A program made the translations under genes and the position numbers. The notes beneath the pieces were generated by a model that searched no databases, had not been told where the DNA came from, and worked only from the letters and a program-made list of their open reading frames with translations. From Streptomyces sp. Ag109_O5-1 (GTDB lineage Bacteria; Actinomycetota; Actinomycetes; Streptomycetales; Streptomycetaceae): 64,000 nt of DNA. The stretch lies in assembly GCF_003814875.1 (NCBI RefSeq), contig NZ_RKQF01000001.1:5146001-5210000 (forward strand), in the 5' to 3' direction. Positions 38,102 to 46,691 of the stretch are shown one piece after another. Each line of letters begins with the position of its first letter. The first letter of the stretch is position 1.

Positions 38102-38174
38102 CAGGGCCGGAGGGACTTGAACCCCCAACCGCCGGTTTTGGAGACCGGTGCTCTACCAATTGAGCTACGACCCT
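38102..38174 (-). tRNA. tRNA-Trp (anticodon CCA)
   Basis: A 73-nt cloverleaf read on the minus strand: acceptor AGGGTCG pairs with CGGCCCT, D arm GTAGCTCAATTGGTAGAGC, anticodon loop with CCA, T loop GTTCAAGTC. It lies directly upstream of secE, a position conserved in actinobacteria. The CCA end is not encoded. Confidence 0.97.
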
Positions 38175-38435
38175 TTGTGTGTCCCCCAACGTACCGCATC
38201 CGGCCGGGTGCTCGGTGTGCACCCGCTCAGGCACGGCTGTCGGTGGCCAACGAGGTGAGAGTGTACGTGGTCCGCGGCGCCGCGTCGAACAGAAAGTGGC
38301 AGTCCGGGGCGGCCGTACGGAAGATCGTCCTGGCCGGGGGCCGGATCCGCACGCTTGTTCATGGTTCGGCCCGTAGTTGTTCAGTCTGTGAAACCGGCGT
38401 GCCGGGCAGGTTTCCGGTCTGGAACGATGGGCCCC

Positions 38436-39662
38436 ATGAGCGCTGCAACCCCTCCCACCGAGCGCCGGGTCTCCGCCCGAGTCGGCGCGATCTCCGAGTC
38501 CGCCACCCTCGCCGTCGACGCCAAGGCCAAGGCCCTGAAGGCCGCCGGGCGCCCGGTGATCGGCTTCGGCGCCGGTGAGCCCGACTTCCCGACTCCGGAC
38601 TACATCGTCGAGGCCGCCATCGAGGCCTGCAAGAACCCGAAGTACCACCGCTACACCCCGGCCGGCGGTCTGCCCGAGCTGAAGGCCGCGATCGCCGCGA
38701 AGACGCTGCGCGACTCCGGCTACGAGGTCGACGCCTCCCAGGTCCTCGTCACCAACGGCGGCAAGCAGGCCATCTACGAGGCCTTCGCCGCGATCCTCGA
38801 CCCGGGCGACGAGGTCATCGTGCCCGCCCCGTACTGGACGACGTACCCGGAGTCGATCCGCCTCGCCGGCGGTGTCCCGGTCGAGGTCGTCGCCGACGAG
38901 ACCACCGGCTACCGCGTCTCCGTCGAGCAGCTGGAGGCCGCGCGCACCGAGAAGACGAAGGTCGTGCTCTTCGTCTCCCCGTCCAACCCGACCGGCGCGG
39001 TCTACAGCGAGGCCGACACCGAGGCGATCGGCCGCTGGGCTGTCGAGCACGGTCTGTGGGTCCTCACGGACGAGATCTACGAGCACCTGGTCTACGGCGA
39101 CGCGAAGTTCACCTCGCTGCCGGCGATCCTGCCCGAGCTGCGCGACAAGTGCATCGTCGTCAACGGTGTCGCCAAGACGTACGCCATGACCGGCTGGCGG
39201 GTGGGCTGGGCCATCGGCCCCAAGGACGTCATCAAGGCGGCCACCAACCTCCAGTCGCACGCCACGTCCAACGTCTCCAACGTGGCGCAGGTCGCCGCCC
39301 TGGCCGCCGTCTCCGGCGACCTGTCCGCCGTGGCGAAGATGCGCGAGGCCTTCGACCGGCGCCGCCAGACGATCGTCCGGATGCTCAACGAGATCGACGG
39401 CGTCCTCTGCCCGGAGCCCGAGGGCGCCTTCTACGCCTACCCGTCGGTCAAGGCGCTGCTCGGCAAGGAGATCCGCGGCAAGCGCCCGGCCTCCTCGGTG
39501 GAGCTGGCCGAGCTGATCCTGGAGGAGGCCGAGGTCGCGGTCGTACCCGGCGAGGCCTTCGGCACGCCCGGCTACCTGCGCCTTTCGTACGCGCTCGGCG
39601 ACGAGGACCTCGTCGAGGGCGTGAGCCGGCTGCAGAAGCTGCTGGCCGAGGCCACGGACTGA
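38436..39662 (+). CDS. aspC: Aspartate aminotransferase (class I)
   Basis: A 408-residue PLP aminotransferase of the Thermus-type Ia/Ib aspartate aminotransferase group: IGFGAGEPDFPTPD, VSPSNPTGAVYS, the PLP lysine in NGVAKTYAMTGWRVGW and the substrate-arginine region PGYLRLSYAL. It interconverts aspartate and oxaloacetate. The ATG at 38436 (MSAATPPTERRVSAR) was preferred over upstream starts because the conserved part begins there; the Shine-Dalgarno is weak. The neighbour tRNA-Trp-secE is divergent. Confidence 0.94.
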   Translation: MSAATPPTERRVSARVGAISESATLAVDAKAKALKAAGRPVIGFGAGEPDFPTPDYIVEAAIEACKNPKYHRYTPAGGLPELKAAIAAKTLRDSGYEVDASQVLVTNGGKQAIYEAFAAILDPGDEVIVPAPYWTTYPESIRLAGGVPVEVVADETTGYRVSVEQLEAARTEKTKVVLFVSPSNPTGAVYSEADTEAIGRWAVEHGLWVLTDEIYEHLVYGDAKFTSLPAILPELRDKCIVVNGVAKTYAMTGWRVGWAIGPKDVIKAATNLQSHATSNVSNVAQVAALAAVSGDLSAVAKMREAFDRRRQTIVRMLNEIDGVLCPEPEGAFYAYPSVKALLGKEIRGKRPASSVELAELILEEAEVAVVPGEAFGTPGYLRLSYALGDEDLVEGVSRLQKLLAEATD

Positions 39663-39711
39663 CGTCTTCCTTCCTGACGTCTTCGGCGTTTTCGCGCTCC
39701 ACGCGCGCGTG

Positions 39712-39741
39712 CGGGCCGTCTCCCTCCGGGGAGGCGGCCCG
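39712..39741. terminator. Terminator after the aspartate aminotransferase gene
   Basis: Arms 39712-39724 and 39729-39741 pair over 13 positions (one G-T wobble) with a 4-nt loop, 50 nt after the stop. There is no T-run, as is common for Streptomyces hairpin terminators. Confidence 0.7.
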
Positions 39742-39827
39742 TTCGCGTACCTGCTCACCAGTGCGAGCAAGGCCACTAAAGGGGAATCCGCTACCGGTAC
39801 GACAGGTACGTGCGGCAGGATCCTGGA

Positions 39828-40868
39828 ATGGAGCACGTACGTGATGTCTCTGAGCTGCCGAAGGCTCATCTGCATCTGCACTTCACCGGTTCGATGCGGC
39901 CGGGAACCGTTCTGGAACTGGCCGACAAGTACGGCGTACGCCTCCCCGAGGCGCTGACCGACGCGCTGACCAGCGGGGAGCCGCCGAGACTGCGGGCCAC
40001 CGACGAACGCGGCTGGTTCCGCTTCCAGCGGCTGTACGACGCGGCGCGCTCCTGCCTGAGAGAGCCGGAGGACATCCAGCGGCTGGTGCGGGAGGCCGCC
40101 GAGGAGGACGTCAGGGACGGCTCGGCGTGGCTGGAGATCCAGGTGGATCCGACGTCGTACGCCCCGCGCCTCGGGGGTCTGATCCCGGCTCTTGAGATCA
40201 TCCTGGACGCGGTGGAGACGACGTCCCGGGAGACCGGCCTCGGTATGCGCGTCCTGGTGGCCGCGAACCGTATGAAGCACCCCCTGGACGCGCGTACGCT
40301 CGCGCGGCTGGCCGTCCGGTACGCGGACCGGGGCGTGGTCGGCTTCGGGCTGTCGAACGACGAGCGGCGGGGCATGGCCCGGGACTTCGACCGGGCGTTC
40401 CACATCGCGCGCGAGGGCGGTCTGCTGGCGGCTCCGCACGGCGGTGAGCTGACGGGTCCGGCGTCGGTGCGGGACTGTCTGGACGATCTGCACGCCTCGC
40501 GGATCGGGCACGGGGTGCGGGCGGCGGAGGATCCAAGGCTGCTCAAGCGGCTGGCGGACCGGGGCATCACCTGCGAGGTGTGTCCGGCGTCCAATGTGGC
40601 CCTGGGCGTCTACGAGAAGCCCGAGGACGTCCCGCTGCGCACGCTCTTCGAGGCGGGCGTCCCGATGGCCCTGGGCGCCGACGACCCGCTTCTGTTCGGT
40701 TCCCGGCTGGCCGCCCAGTACGACATCGCGCGCGTGCACCACGGTTTCACCGACGCCGAACTGGCGGAGCTGGCCCGGCAGTCGGTACGGGGTTCCGCGG
40801 CCCCTGAGGACATGAAGGCGAAGCTCCTGGCGGGCGTCGACGACTGGCTCACCGCCCCGGCGTCCTGA
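39828..40868 (+). CDS. add: Adenosine deaminase
   Basis: A 346-residue metal-dependent deaminase. The first metal pair is in KAHLHLHFTGS (HxH), then APHGGE with the catalytic Glu region, RIGHGVRA with the conserved His, and GADDPLLF with the metal/catalytic Asp pair. It converts adenosine (or deoxyadenosine) to inosine in purine salvage. ATG 39828 has AGGA upstream. All catalytic positions are intact. Confidence 0.94.
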   Translation: MEHVRDVSELPKAHLHLHFTGSMRPGTVLELADKYGVRLPEALTDALTSGEPPRLRATDERGWFRFQRLYDAARSCLREPEDIQRLVREAAEEDVRDGSAWLEIQVDPTSYAPRLGGLIPALEIILDAVETTSRETGLGMRVLVAANRMKHPLDARTLARLAVRYADRGVVGFGLSNDERRGMARDFDRAFHIAREGGLLAAPHGGELTGPASVRDCLDDLHASRIGHGVRAAEDPRLLKRLADRGITCEVCPASNVALGVYEKPEDVPLRTLFEAGVPMALGADDPLLFGSRLAAQYDIARVHHGFTDAELAELARQSVRGSAAPEDMKAKLLAGVDDWLTAPAS

Positions 40869-40912
40869 CGGGTCTTCTTGGTTCGTCGAAGTCGTCACGA
40901 TCGTCAGAGTCG

Positions 40913-41578
40913 TCAGGGTCTTCGGAAGTGGGCGTACGGCGGGTACGCCTTGAAGCAGACCAGCACCTCGACGGGATGCCCGCCGCCCGGCGGCTGCCGC
41001 AGCCCCCACAGCCCCGACACGAGTGCCGGGTGTCCCTCGGTCACGCCCTTCTGGCGCGGCCCCCAGCCGGCCGCGTAGGCGAGGGACATGGCGGCCTCGG
41101 CGAAGACGTACCGGTCGCCGAAGAGGAAGAGCGTGCCGGCGTGGGTGGTGTGCCGCAGGTCGGCCCGGCGGTCGGCGTGTCCCTGCCGGGCGCGCCAGGT
41201 GGCCGCGTCCCGCGCGGTGCGCGCCTCGTCGGTGCGGACGGTGAGCGGGGTGCCCTGCCGCAGCCGGTGGCGCAGCTCGGGCCACCGAGCGGCGCGCAGC
41301 CCGAACGCGTGGTGGACCAGGACGAGGTCGACGAGGGGGCCCTGCCCCTCGTCCGGCGGCACTGCCTCCCGCAGCGGCACATGGACGATCGTGTGCGGTG
41401 AGTGCGCGGCGAAGGAGAGCAGTCCGGCGAGCCGGTTGAGCCCGTCGTGGTCGCCCGTGAGCGTGCCGACCGGCGCGGGTGCGCGCAGTGAGGTGTGGCG
41501 CAGCGGCTGCCAGGGCTGGACTGTCCGGTGTTCGCGGGGGCCGGTGCGGGGCCGGAATTCGCGCAGTCTCAACCGCAT
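40913..41578 (-). CDS. Conserved hypothetical protein
   Basis: A 221-residue soluble protein rich in Arg, His and Pro. It includes FAAHSPHTIVHVPLREAVP and LVLVHHAFGLRA, then a C-terminal half with GTLFLFGDRYVFAEAA and LVCFKAYPPYAHFRRP. It has no signal peptide or membrane helix and no family I recognise. It is encoded just upstream (on the minus strand) of the adenosine deaminase end and downstream of a TetR gene 24 nt away, so it may share that transcript. ATG at 41578 with a modest AGG. Confidence 0.7.
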   Translation of the reverse strand: MRLRLREFRPRTGPREHRTVQPWQPLRHTSLRAPAPVGTLTGDHDGLNRLAGLLSFAAHSPHTIVHVPLREAVPPDEGQGPLVDLVLVHHAFGLRAARWPELRHRLRQGTPLTVRTDEARTARDAATWRARQGHADRRADLRHTTHAGTLFLFGDRYVFAEAAMSLAYAAGWGPRQKGVTEGHPALVSGLWGLRQPPGGGHPVEVLVCFKAYPPYAHFRRP

Positions 41579-41602
41579 GCGGGATGCCTCATGGCATCAG
41601 GG

Positions 41603-42220
41603 TCACGGCTGGGCGGGGTCCTCGGCAACGGAGATTCCGCCCAGCAGGGTGCGGGCGAGCCGGGCGGCGAACTCGTCCACCGGCGGGCGGGCGCCGGTCA
41701 CGGTGGCCTCGTAGGCGAAGACGCGCTGGACGCAGGCGCCGAGCAGCAGGGTGGCGGCCGCGGTGGTGTCGGCGTCGGGCCGGATCCGGCCGATCGCCTT
41801 CTCGGCGCACAGGTAGGCGTCGAGGGCCCGCATCGGCACATGCGGTCCCGCGCCGATGGTGCGCAGTCTGTCGTCGAGCTTCCGCTTGAGCTGCTGTTCG
41901 GCGTACAGGGACGCGGCGATCGGGAAGCTCTCCTCGTAGAACAGGGCGGCCTGACGGGCGATCCGGGTCAGGTTGTCCTCCAGGGTGCCCCGGCCGGGTT
42001 CGACGGTGAGCTCGCCGAGCAGGGGGAGGAGGCGCGGCAGCCGCTCGGTGAGCACGTGCACGAACAGCTCTTCCTTGCTGGGGAAGTACTTGTAGAGGGC
42101 CGCCTCGGAGCAGCCGGCCGCCCGGGCGATCTCCTTGGTGGTGGCGCGGGCGAGCCCCACGGTGAGCATCAGCTCGTGAGCGGCGTCGAGGATGCGGACA
42201 CGGGCCGGTTTCTGCTGCAT
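41603..42220 (-). CDS. TetR-family repressor (unit 1)
   Basis: A 205-residue regulator with an N-terminal HTH (ILDAAHELMLTVGLARATTKEIARAAG, CSEAALYKYFPSKEELF) and a helical ligand-binding C-terminal part. It faces the NAD(P)H-binding protein gene at 42372, and the 151-nt divergent region contains two palindromes (42285-42302 and 42321-42338) suited to TetR dimers. It probably represses itself and its neighbour in response to an unknown ligand. ATG 42220 was chosen over a TTG three codons upstream. Confidence 0.9.
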   Translation of the reverse strand: MQQKPARVRILDAAHELMLTVGLARATTKEIARAAGCSEAALYKYFPSKEELFVHVLTERLPRLLPLLGELTVEPGRGTLEDNLTRIARQAALFYEESFPIAASLYAEQQLKRKLDDRLRTIGAGPHVPMRALDAYLCAEKAIGRIRPDADTTAAATLLLGACVQRVFAYEATVTGARPPVDEFAARLARTLLGGISVAEDPAQP

Positions 42221-42284
42221 GACGCCCAAGGATCACATGCCCTTTCCAGCGGGTGCGACGGATGTCCCGAAGAGGCTTGACGGG

Positions 42285-42338
42285 TGGGTGAGTACTTACC
42301 CACTCTAGAGACCGACAGCAGGTGAGTGAATACTCACC
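42285..42338. promoter_or_regulatory. Two TetR-type operators in the unit-1 divergent promoter
   Basis: Site A (42285-42302) is TGGGTGAGTACTTACCCA, palindromic except for one mismatched pair. Site B (42321-42338) has perfect 7-bp arms GGTGAGT and ACTCACC around 4 nt. Both share GTGAGT/ACTCAC-like arms and lie between the divergent tetR and NAD(P)H-binding genes. Binding by the adjacent TetR protein is inference. Confidence 0.78.
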
Positions 42339-42371
42339 CACCACCTGACGCTTGAGTACTCGGGAGCAGTC

Positions 42372-43001
42372 ATGAATCTCACCGTCTTCGGCGCGACCGG
42401 CGGGATCGGCCGGGAGATCGTCCGCCAGGCGCTGGCGTCCGGCCATCGGGTCACCGCGGTCGTGCGCGACCCGGCCCGGCTGACCGTGACGGGCCCCGGC
42501 CTGGAGGTCGTCCGCGCGGACCTCACCGACCCCGAGGTGGTCCGCCCGGCGGTCACGGGCCGGGACGCGGTCCTGTCCGGACTGGGCCCGCGCGGCCGCA
42601 AGGACGCCGGCGTCGCCGCCCGCCTGACCCGTACGGTGCTGGCCGCCATGCAGGCGGAGGGCGTACGTCGGCTCGTGGTGGTCAGCGCGGCACCGGTGGG
42701 CCCGGAACCGGACGACGGCCTGCTGGACCACTCCGTACGCGCCCTCGTCGGCAGCATCCTGAAGCCGGTCTACGACGACCTGCGCGAGATGGAGGCGGAG
42801 TTGTCCCGCAGCGGCACCAACTGGACGTCGGTGCGCCCGCCCCGCCTCCAGGACAAGCCCCTCACCGGCACCTACCGCACGGTGATCGGCGGTTTCCCGC
42901 CGAAGGGCCGCTTCATCGCACGGGCGGACGTGGCCCACGCGATGCTGGCGATGACCGCGGACGAGGGGACGGTGAAGCAGGGGGTGGGGGTGGCGTACTG
43001 A
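42372..43001 (+). CDS. NAD(P)H-binding (NmrA/SDR-like) protein
   Basis: A 209-residue Rossmann-fold protein with the nucleotide-binding motif TVFGATGGIGREI at the N-terminus and VVVSAAP and WTSVRPPRL further on, typical of atypical short-chain dehydrogenases such as biliverdin reductase-like or NmrA-like proteins. The catalytic Tyr-x-x-x-Lys of classical SDRs is not evident. ATG 42372 has GGGAG upstream. It is probably repressed by the divergent TetR protein. Substrate unknown. Confidence 0.88.
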   Translation: MNLTVFGATGGIGREIVRQALASGHRVTAVVRDPARLTVTGPGLEVVRADLTDPEVVRPAVTGRDAVLSGLGPRGRKDAGVAARLTRTVLAAMQAEGVRRLVVVSAAPVGPEPDDGLLDHSVRALVGSILKPVYDDLREMEAELSRSGTNWTSVRPPRLQDKPLTGTYRTVIGGFPPKGRFIARADVAHAMLAMTADEGTVKQGVGVAY

Positions 43002-43013
43002 ACCTCTGGCCCT

Positions 43014-44069
43014 CTAGAGGCTGACGCCGACGGTCACCGGCTCGTTGACGAGAGTCACACCGAACGCGTCCCGGACCCCGGTGACGACCTCGCGCGCCAG
43101 CTCCAGCAGATCCTCCGTCGTGGCCCCTCCCCGGTTGGTCAGCGCCAGCGTGTGCTTCGTGGAGATCCGGGCCGCCCCGCTGCCGTACCCCTTGGTGAAC
43201 CCGGCCTTGTCGATCAGCCAGGCCGCCGAGGTCTTGGTACGTCCCTTCCCCGCGGGGTAGGCGGGCGGCTCGGCGCCGTCGCCCAGCCGCTTGCGCACGC
43301 GCGCGTGGAAGTCGGCGAACTGTTCGTCGGTGAGGATCGGGTTGGTGAAGAAGGAGCCCGCCGACCAGGTGTCGTGGTCCTCGGGGTCCAGCACCATCCC
43401 CTTCCCCGCGCGGAGCTTGAGCACGGTCTTGCGCGCGTCGGCGAGCGGAACCCGGTCCCCCGGCTCCGCTCCGAGCGCCCGCGCGGCCTCGGCGTACCGC
43501 ACCGGTGCCGACAGCCCGCCCGCGTCCTCCAGTTCGAAACGCACGCGCAGGACGACGTACCGCTCGGGGTCGCTCTTGAACCTGCTGTGCCGGTACGAGA
43601 ACGCGCACTCCTCGTTGGAGAGCGTCACCGTCTCGCCGGCCCGCCGGTCGTAGGCGACCACCTCGGTGATGGTCGAGGAGACCTCCTGGCCGTACGCCCC
43701 CACGTTCTGGATGGGCGTGGCGCCCGCGGAGCCCGGGATCCCGGCGAGGCATTCGACGCCGGCCAGCCCGGCCTCGACGGTGCGGGCGACCGCGTCGGTC
43801 CAGACCTCGCCGGCCGCCAGCTCAAGCGTCGTGCCGCGCAGTTCGAAGCCGGTGGTGGCGATGCGCAGGGCGGTGCCGTCGAAGCCCTTGTCACCGATGA
43901 CCAGGTTCGAGCCGCCGCCGATGACCAGCAGCGGGGTCCCGCTGTCGTCGGCCTCGCGGACGGCGGCGATCACCTCGGTATCGGTGGCCGCGGTGACCAG
44001 CCGGGTGGCGGGGCCGCCGAGCCGGAAGGTGGTGAGAGGGGCGAGGGGGGCGTCGTGGAGTTCCTGCAC
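43014..44069 (-). CDS. murB: UDP-N-acetylenolpyruvoylglucosamine reductase
   Basis: A 351-residue type I MurB: FAD-binding TTFRLGGPA and LVIGGGSNLVI, GIPGSAGATPIQNVGAYGQEV, SYRHSRFK, and near the end SAAWLIDKAGFKG-like and TNRGGATTEDLL segments. It reduces the enolpyruvyl group to give UDP-MurNAc in peptidoglycan synthesis. The GTG at 44069 (VQELHDAPLAPLTTF) matches the start of other Streptomyces MurB proteins. Confidence 0.96.
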   Translation of the reverse strand: MQELHDAPLAPLTTFRLGGPATRLVTAATDTEVIAAVREADDSGTPLLVIGGGSNLVIGDKGFDGTALRIATTGFELRGTTLELAAGEVWTDAVARTVEAGLAGVECLAGIPGSAGATPIQNVGAYGQEVSSTITEVVAYDRRAGETVTLSNEECAFSYRHSRFKSDPERYVVLRVRFELEDAGGLSAPVRYAEAARALGAEPGDRVPLADARKTVLKLRAGKGMVLDPEDHDTWSAGSFFTNPILTDEQFADFHARVRKRLGDGAEPPAYPAGKGRTKTSAAWLIDKAGFTKGYGSGAARISTKHTLALTNRGGATTEDLLELAREVVTGVRDAFGVTLVNEPVTVGVSL

Positions 44070-44116
44070 GCGCCCAAGACTACGAGACGCCACCGGCAGG
44101 CCCACCGCCACGAGCC

Positions 44117-44170
44117 GCACGCGCGCGTGGGGCCCCGTCCACTCGGAAACGGGGCCCCACGCGCGCGTGC
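44117..44170. terminator. 22-bp perfect hairpin between MFS gene and murB
   Basis: Arms 44117-44138 and 44149-44170 are exact complements over 22 bp with a 10-nt loop; the outer part contains the CACGCGCGCGTG palindrome. It lies 45 nt after the MFS stop (minus strand) and just upstream of murB, so it should terminate the exporter transcript. Confidence 0.88.
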
Positions 44171-44214
44171 CGTCAGATGCGCCGTCAGGCGCCTTCGGCT
44201 GCCGTCAGCCGCCT

Positions 44215-45675
44215 TCAACTGCCGACGGCCGCCGGCTCCGCGGCGGGCTCCCTCTCGGCGACGATCCTCGCGGCACGGCGTCGGCCGGGGATCAGCAGCG
44301 CGGAGATCCCGGCGAGGGCGACCACGGCGGCTCCGGTGACGAGGGCGGGCCGCAGCCCGTCCACGAAGCTCTGGGCGCTCTCGTAGCTGCCCTGTGCGGA
44401 GAAGATGGACGACATGACCGCGACGCCGAGCGCGCCGCCGACCTCGCGCAACGCGTTGTTGGCGCCGGAGGCGATGCCCTGTTCCTGTGGGCGAACGGCG
44501 GACATCACCAGGTTGGCGGCCGGGGCGAAGTAGAGGGCCATGCCGATACCGCTGATGATCAGGCCGGGCAGCTGGGCGCCGTAGGAGGCGTCCGCGGTGA
44601 CGACCGAGGCGAGGTAGCCGAGCCCGGCGGCCTGGAGGAAGAGCCCGGCCGCGACGACCGGGCGGCCGCCGATCCGGTCGGAGAGGATGCCGGCAATCGG
44701 CGCGACGATCATCGGCATGCCCGTCCAGGGCAGCATCCTGAGGCCGGCCTCGGTGGGCGAGTAGCCGAGCACGCCCTGCATGTACTGGCTGAGCAGGAAG
44801 ATCGAGCCGAACATGCCGAGGAACATCAGCAGGCTGGCGGCGTTGATCCCGGAGAAGGCGCGGGAGCGGAAGAGCCGCATGGGCAGCATGGGGTTCTTGG
44901 CGCGGCTGCCGTGCAGCACGAAGCCGGCGAGCAGGGCGGCGCCCGCGAACAGGCCGGTCAGTACGAGGGAGCTGCTCCAGCCGTCGGCCGGGCCGCGTAC
45001 CAGGCCGTAGACGATCCCGAAGAGACCACCGCTGGCGAGCAGGGTGCCGGGTATGTCGAGCGGAGCGCCGGTGCCGTACGACTCGGCGAGACGGAGGCGG
45101 GCGAGCGGCAGCAGGGCGACGCCGAGCGGAACGTTCAGCCAGAAGATCCAATGCCAGGACACGTGTTCGGTGAGGCTGCCGCCGATGAGCGGCCCGGAGG
45201 CGACCGCGAGTCCGTTGACGGCGCCCCAGATCCCGTACGCCATCCCGCGCTTGGCCTCCGGCACGGCTGCCGTCAGCAAGGTGAGCGTCAACGGCATCAT
45301 GACGGCCGCACCGACCCCCTGGACCGCACGGGCGGCGATCAGTGAGTCGATGCCGGGTGCCATGGCCGCGGCGGCGGAGGCGCCGGTGAAGATCGTGAGT
45401 CCGGCGAGAAAGAGCCGGCGGCGGCCGAAGCGGTCACCGAGGGCGGCGCCGAACATCAGCAGGACGGCGAAGGTGAGCGTGTAGGCGCTCACGGTCCATT
45501 CGAGGTCGTCGAGCGCTCCGCCGAGGTCCCTGCGGATGGAGGGCAGGGCGGTGGTGACGACGAGGTTGTCGAGGGCCGCCATGAATCCGGCGACGCTGGT
45601 GATGACGAGCGCCCATCCGGCGCCCCCGCGAGGTGCGGTCCGGCGTGTGGCCTGTTGTGCGGTCTCTTGTGACAT
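44215..45675 (-). CDS. MFS drug exporter, DHA2 (EmrB/QacA) family
   Basis: A 486-residue, 14-helix major facilitator protein. Motif A is GRRRLFLAG-like after ALGDRFG, motif C-type GPLIGGSLTEHVSWHWIFWLNVPLG marks drug:proton antiporters of the EmrB/QacA group. A TetR gene lies upstream on the same strand, and matching operators precede both genes, so export is probably induced by a drug-like ligand. Exact substrates are unknown. ATG at 45675. Confidence 0.93.
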   Translation of the reverse strand: MSQETAQQATRRTAPRGGAGWALVITSVAGFMAALDNLVVTTALPSIRRDLGGALDDLEWTVSAYTLTFAVLLMFGAALGDRFGRRRLFLAGLTIFTGASAAAAMAPGIDSLIAARAVQGVGAAVMMPLTLTLLTAAVPEAKRGMAYGIWGAVNGLAVASGPLIGGSLTEHVSWHWIFWLNVPLGVALLPLARLRLAESYGTGAPLDIPGTLLASGGLFGIVYGLVRGPADGWSSSLVLTGLFAGAALLAGFVLHGSRAKNPMLPMRLFRSRAFSGINAASLLMFLGMFGSIFLLSQYMQGVLGYSPTEAGLRMLPWTGMPMIVAPIAGILSDRIGGRPVVAAGLFLQAAGLGYLASVVTADASYGAQLPGLIISGIGMALYFAPAANLVMSAVRPQEQGIASGANNALREVGGALGVAVMSSIFSAQGSYESAQSFVDGLRPALVTGAAVVALAGISALLIPGRRRAARIVAEREPAAEPAAVGS

Positions 45676-45707
45676 CGCTCCCCCAGGGCATGACCTGCGA
45701 AGGTTGA

Positions 45708-45725
45708 TTAGTTATTGATCACTAA
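45708..45725. promoter_or_regulatory. TetR-type operator upstream of the MFS exporter
   Basis: TTAGTTATTGATCACTAA: arms TTAGT and ACTAA in an 18-bp element 33 nt upstream of the exporter start. The same arms and spacing recur upstream of the tetR gene (46365-46382), which strongly suggests one repressor binds both. Confidence 0.82.
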
Positions 45726-45772
45726 TTTTCTGGCCCATGAAAAAACCCGGACCTGGAACGGCGAACCGCCCC

Positions 45773-46354
45773 TCACTCATCGCTGCACTTGTCCAGCCGC
45801 CCGGTGGTCCCGGCGTCCGGGTACATCCCCTGCCAGACCCGGTGCTCGGGCGGAAACCCCATGGCCGCATAGGTGTTGATAAGCATCCCCTTGGCCAGGA
45901 ACGTCGTGGTGCGGTCGACGTCGCCCCCAGAGCACAGATGGACGATGTCCCAGAGCCGCGACCAGCCGGCCCGCACGAGCTCACCGAACTCGTGCTCACC
46001 CTCCGCCTCCGCGGCCGCGACGGTGATGTACGTCTGCATCTGCATCTGGAGCCGCTCCGGCCGCTCCTGGATCATTTGCACATACGCGTCGCCCATGGCG
46101 TGCAGCGCTTCCTGACCCTCCAGCCCCTCGGCCGCCTTCTCGAAGACCTCGCGCATCTCGTCGATGCAGCGCCGCGAGGCGGCGGCGAAGATCGCCTTCT
46201 TGCCCGGGAAGAGCCGGAAGAGATACGGCTGCGAGACTCCGACCCGCTTGGCGATCGCCTCGGTGGAGGTGCCGTAGTAGCCCCTCTGCGAGAACTCGGC
46301 GATCGCCGCGCGGATGACACTCTCGCGCCGCTCTTCAGCGCTCATCCTGACCAT
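45773..46354 (-). CDS. TetR-family repressor (unit 2)
   Basis: A 193-residue TetR protein with the HTH segment VIRAAIAEFSQRGYYGTSTEAIAKRVGVSQPYLFRLFPGKK in the first 60 residues (quoted in parts by position 15-55) and a helical effector domain. It lies upstream of the MFS exporter on the same strand, with operators of the form TTAGT-N8-ACTAA before itself and before the exporter. It most likely autoregulates and represses the exporter. Confidence 0.9.
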   Translation of the reverse strand: MVRMSAEERRESVIRAAIAEFSQRGYYGTSTEAIAKRVGVSQPYLFRLFPGKKAIFAAASRRCIDEMREVFEKAAEGLEGQEALHAMGDAYVQMIQERPERLQMQMQTYITVAAAEAEGEHEFGELVRAGWSRLWDIVHLCSGGDVDRTTTFLAKGMLINTYAAMGFPPEHRVWQGMYPDAGTTGRLDKCSDE

Positions 46355-46364
46355 GTGACGAAGT

Positions 46365-46382
46365 TAGTACTCAATCACTAAC
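46365..46382. promoter_or_regulatory. TetR-type operator upstream of tetR unit 2
   Basis: TTAGTACTCAATCACTAA, 11 nt upstream of the tetR start; shares arms and spacing with the exporter operator at 45708-45725. Its position over the likely promoter fits autoregulation. Confidence 0.82.
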
Positions 46383-46403
46383 TAAGTCAAGGGGTGCCTG
46401 ACG

Positions 46404-46496
46404 GTCCCTCGGCGGGGGCAGTCCGGACGGGACGGCTTCTCGACGGGGGCAGCTCGGGCGGGACGGTCCCTCGGCGGGGACAGCCCAGGCGGGACG
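46404..46496. repeat. Three imperfect 31-bp tandem repeats
   Basis: Units 46404-46434, 46435-46465 and 46466-46496 share the frame GG-YYYCTCGRCGGGGRCAG-N3-GGNCGGGAC. They occupy the 309-nt gap between the tetR promoter and the MaoC gene. The period is not a multiple of three, so the repeat is not protein coding. The remaining part of the gap to 46691 holds a hairpin (46605-46639) and nothing else I can support. Confidence 0.75.
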
Positions 46497-46604
46497 ACAC
46501 CCCAACAGGAACACCCCGGAGGTAACAGTCCGTCACCGGGAACGACCTCTCGCCGGGAACGGCCCCCCGCCTGCGACCGTTTCACTGGCAAGGGGCCACA
46601 ACAC

Positions 46605-46639
46605 GTAAAGGGCGCCCCGCAATGGAGAACGCCCCTTAC
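46605..46639. terminator. Hairpin downstream of the MaoC pair
   Basis: GTAAAGGGCG and CGCCCCTTAC pair at nine of ten positions around a 15-nt loop, about 50 nt after the MaoC stop on the minus strand. A probable terminator. Confidence 0.6.
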
Positions 46640-46691
46640 CGCAGGCATCACCGGCACCACGGGCGCATCGGCACCGCAGGCTCGCCGGCGC

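Noticed and set aside
37986..41285. Long minus-strand frame through tRNA-Trp, the aminotransferase and adenosine deaminase genes
   Set aside because: It runs through a tRNA gene and two clear plus-strand genes and shows no recognisable protein features.
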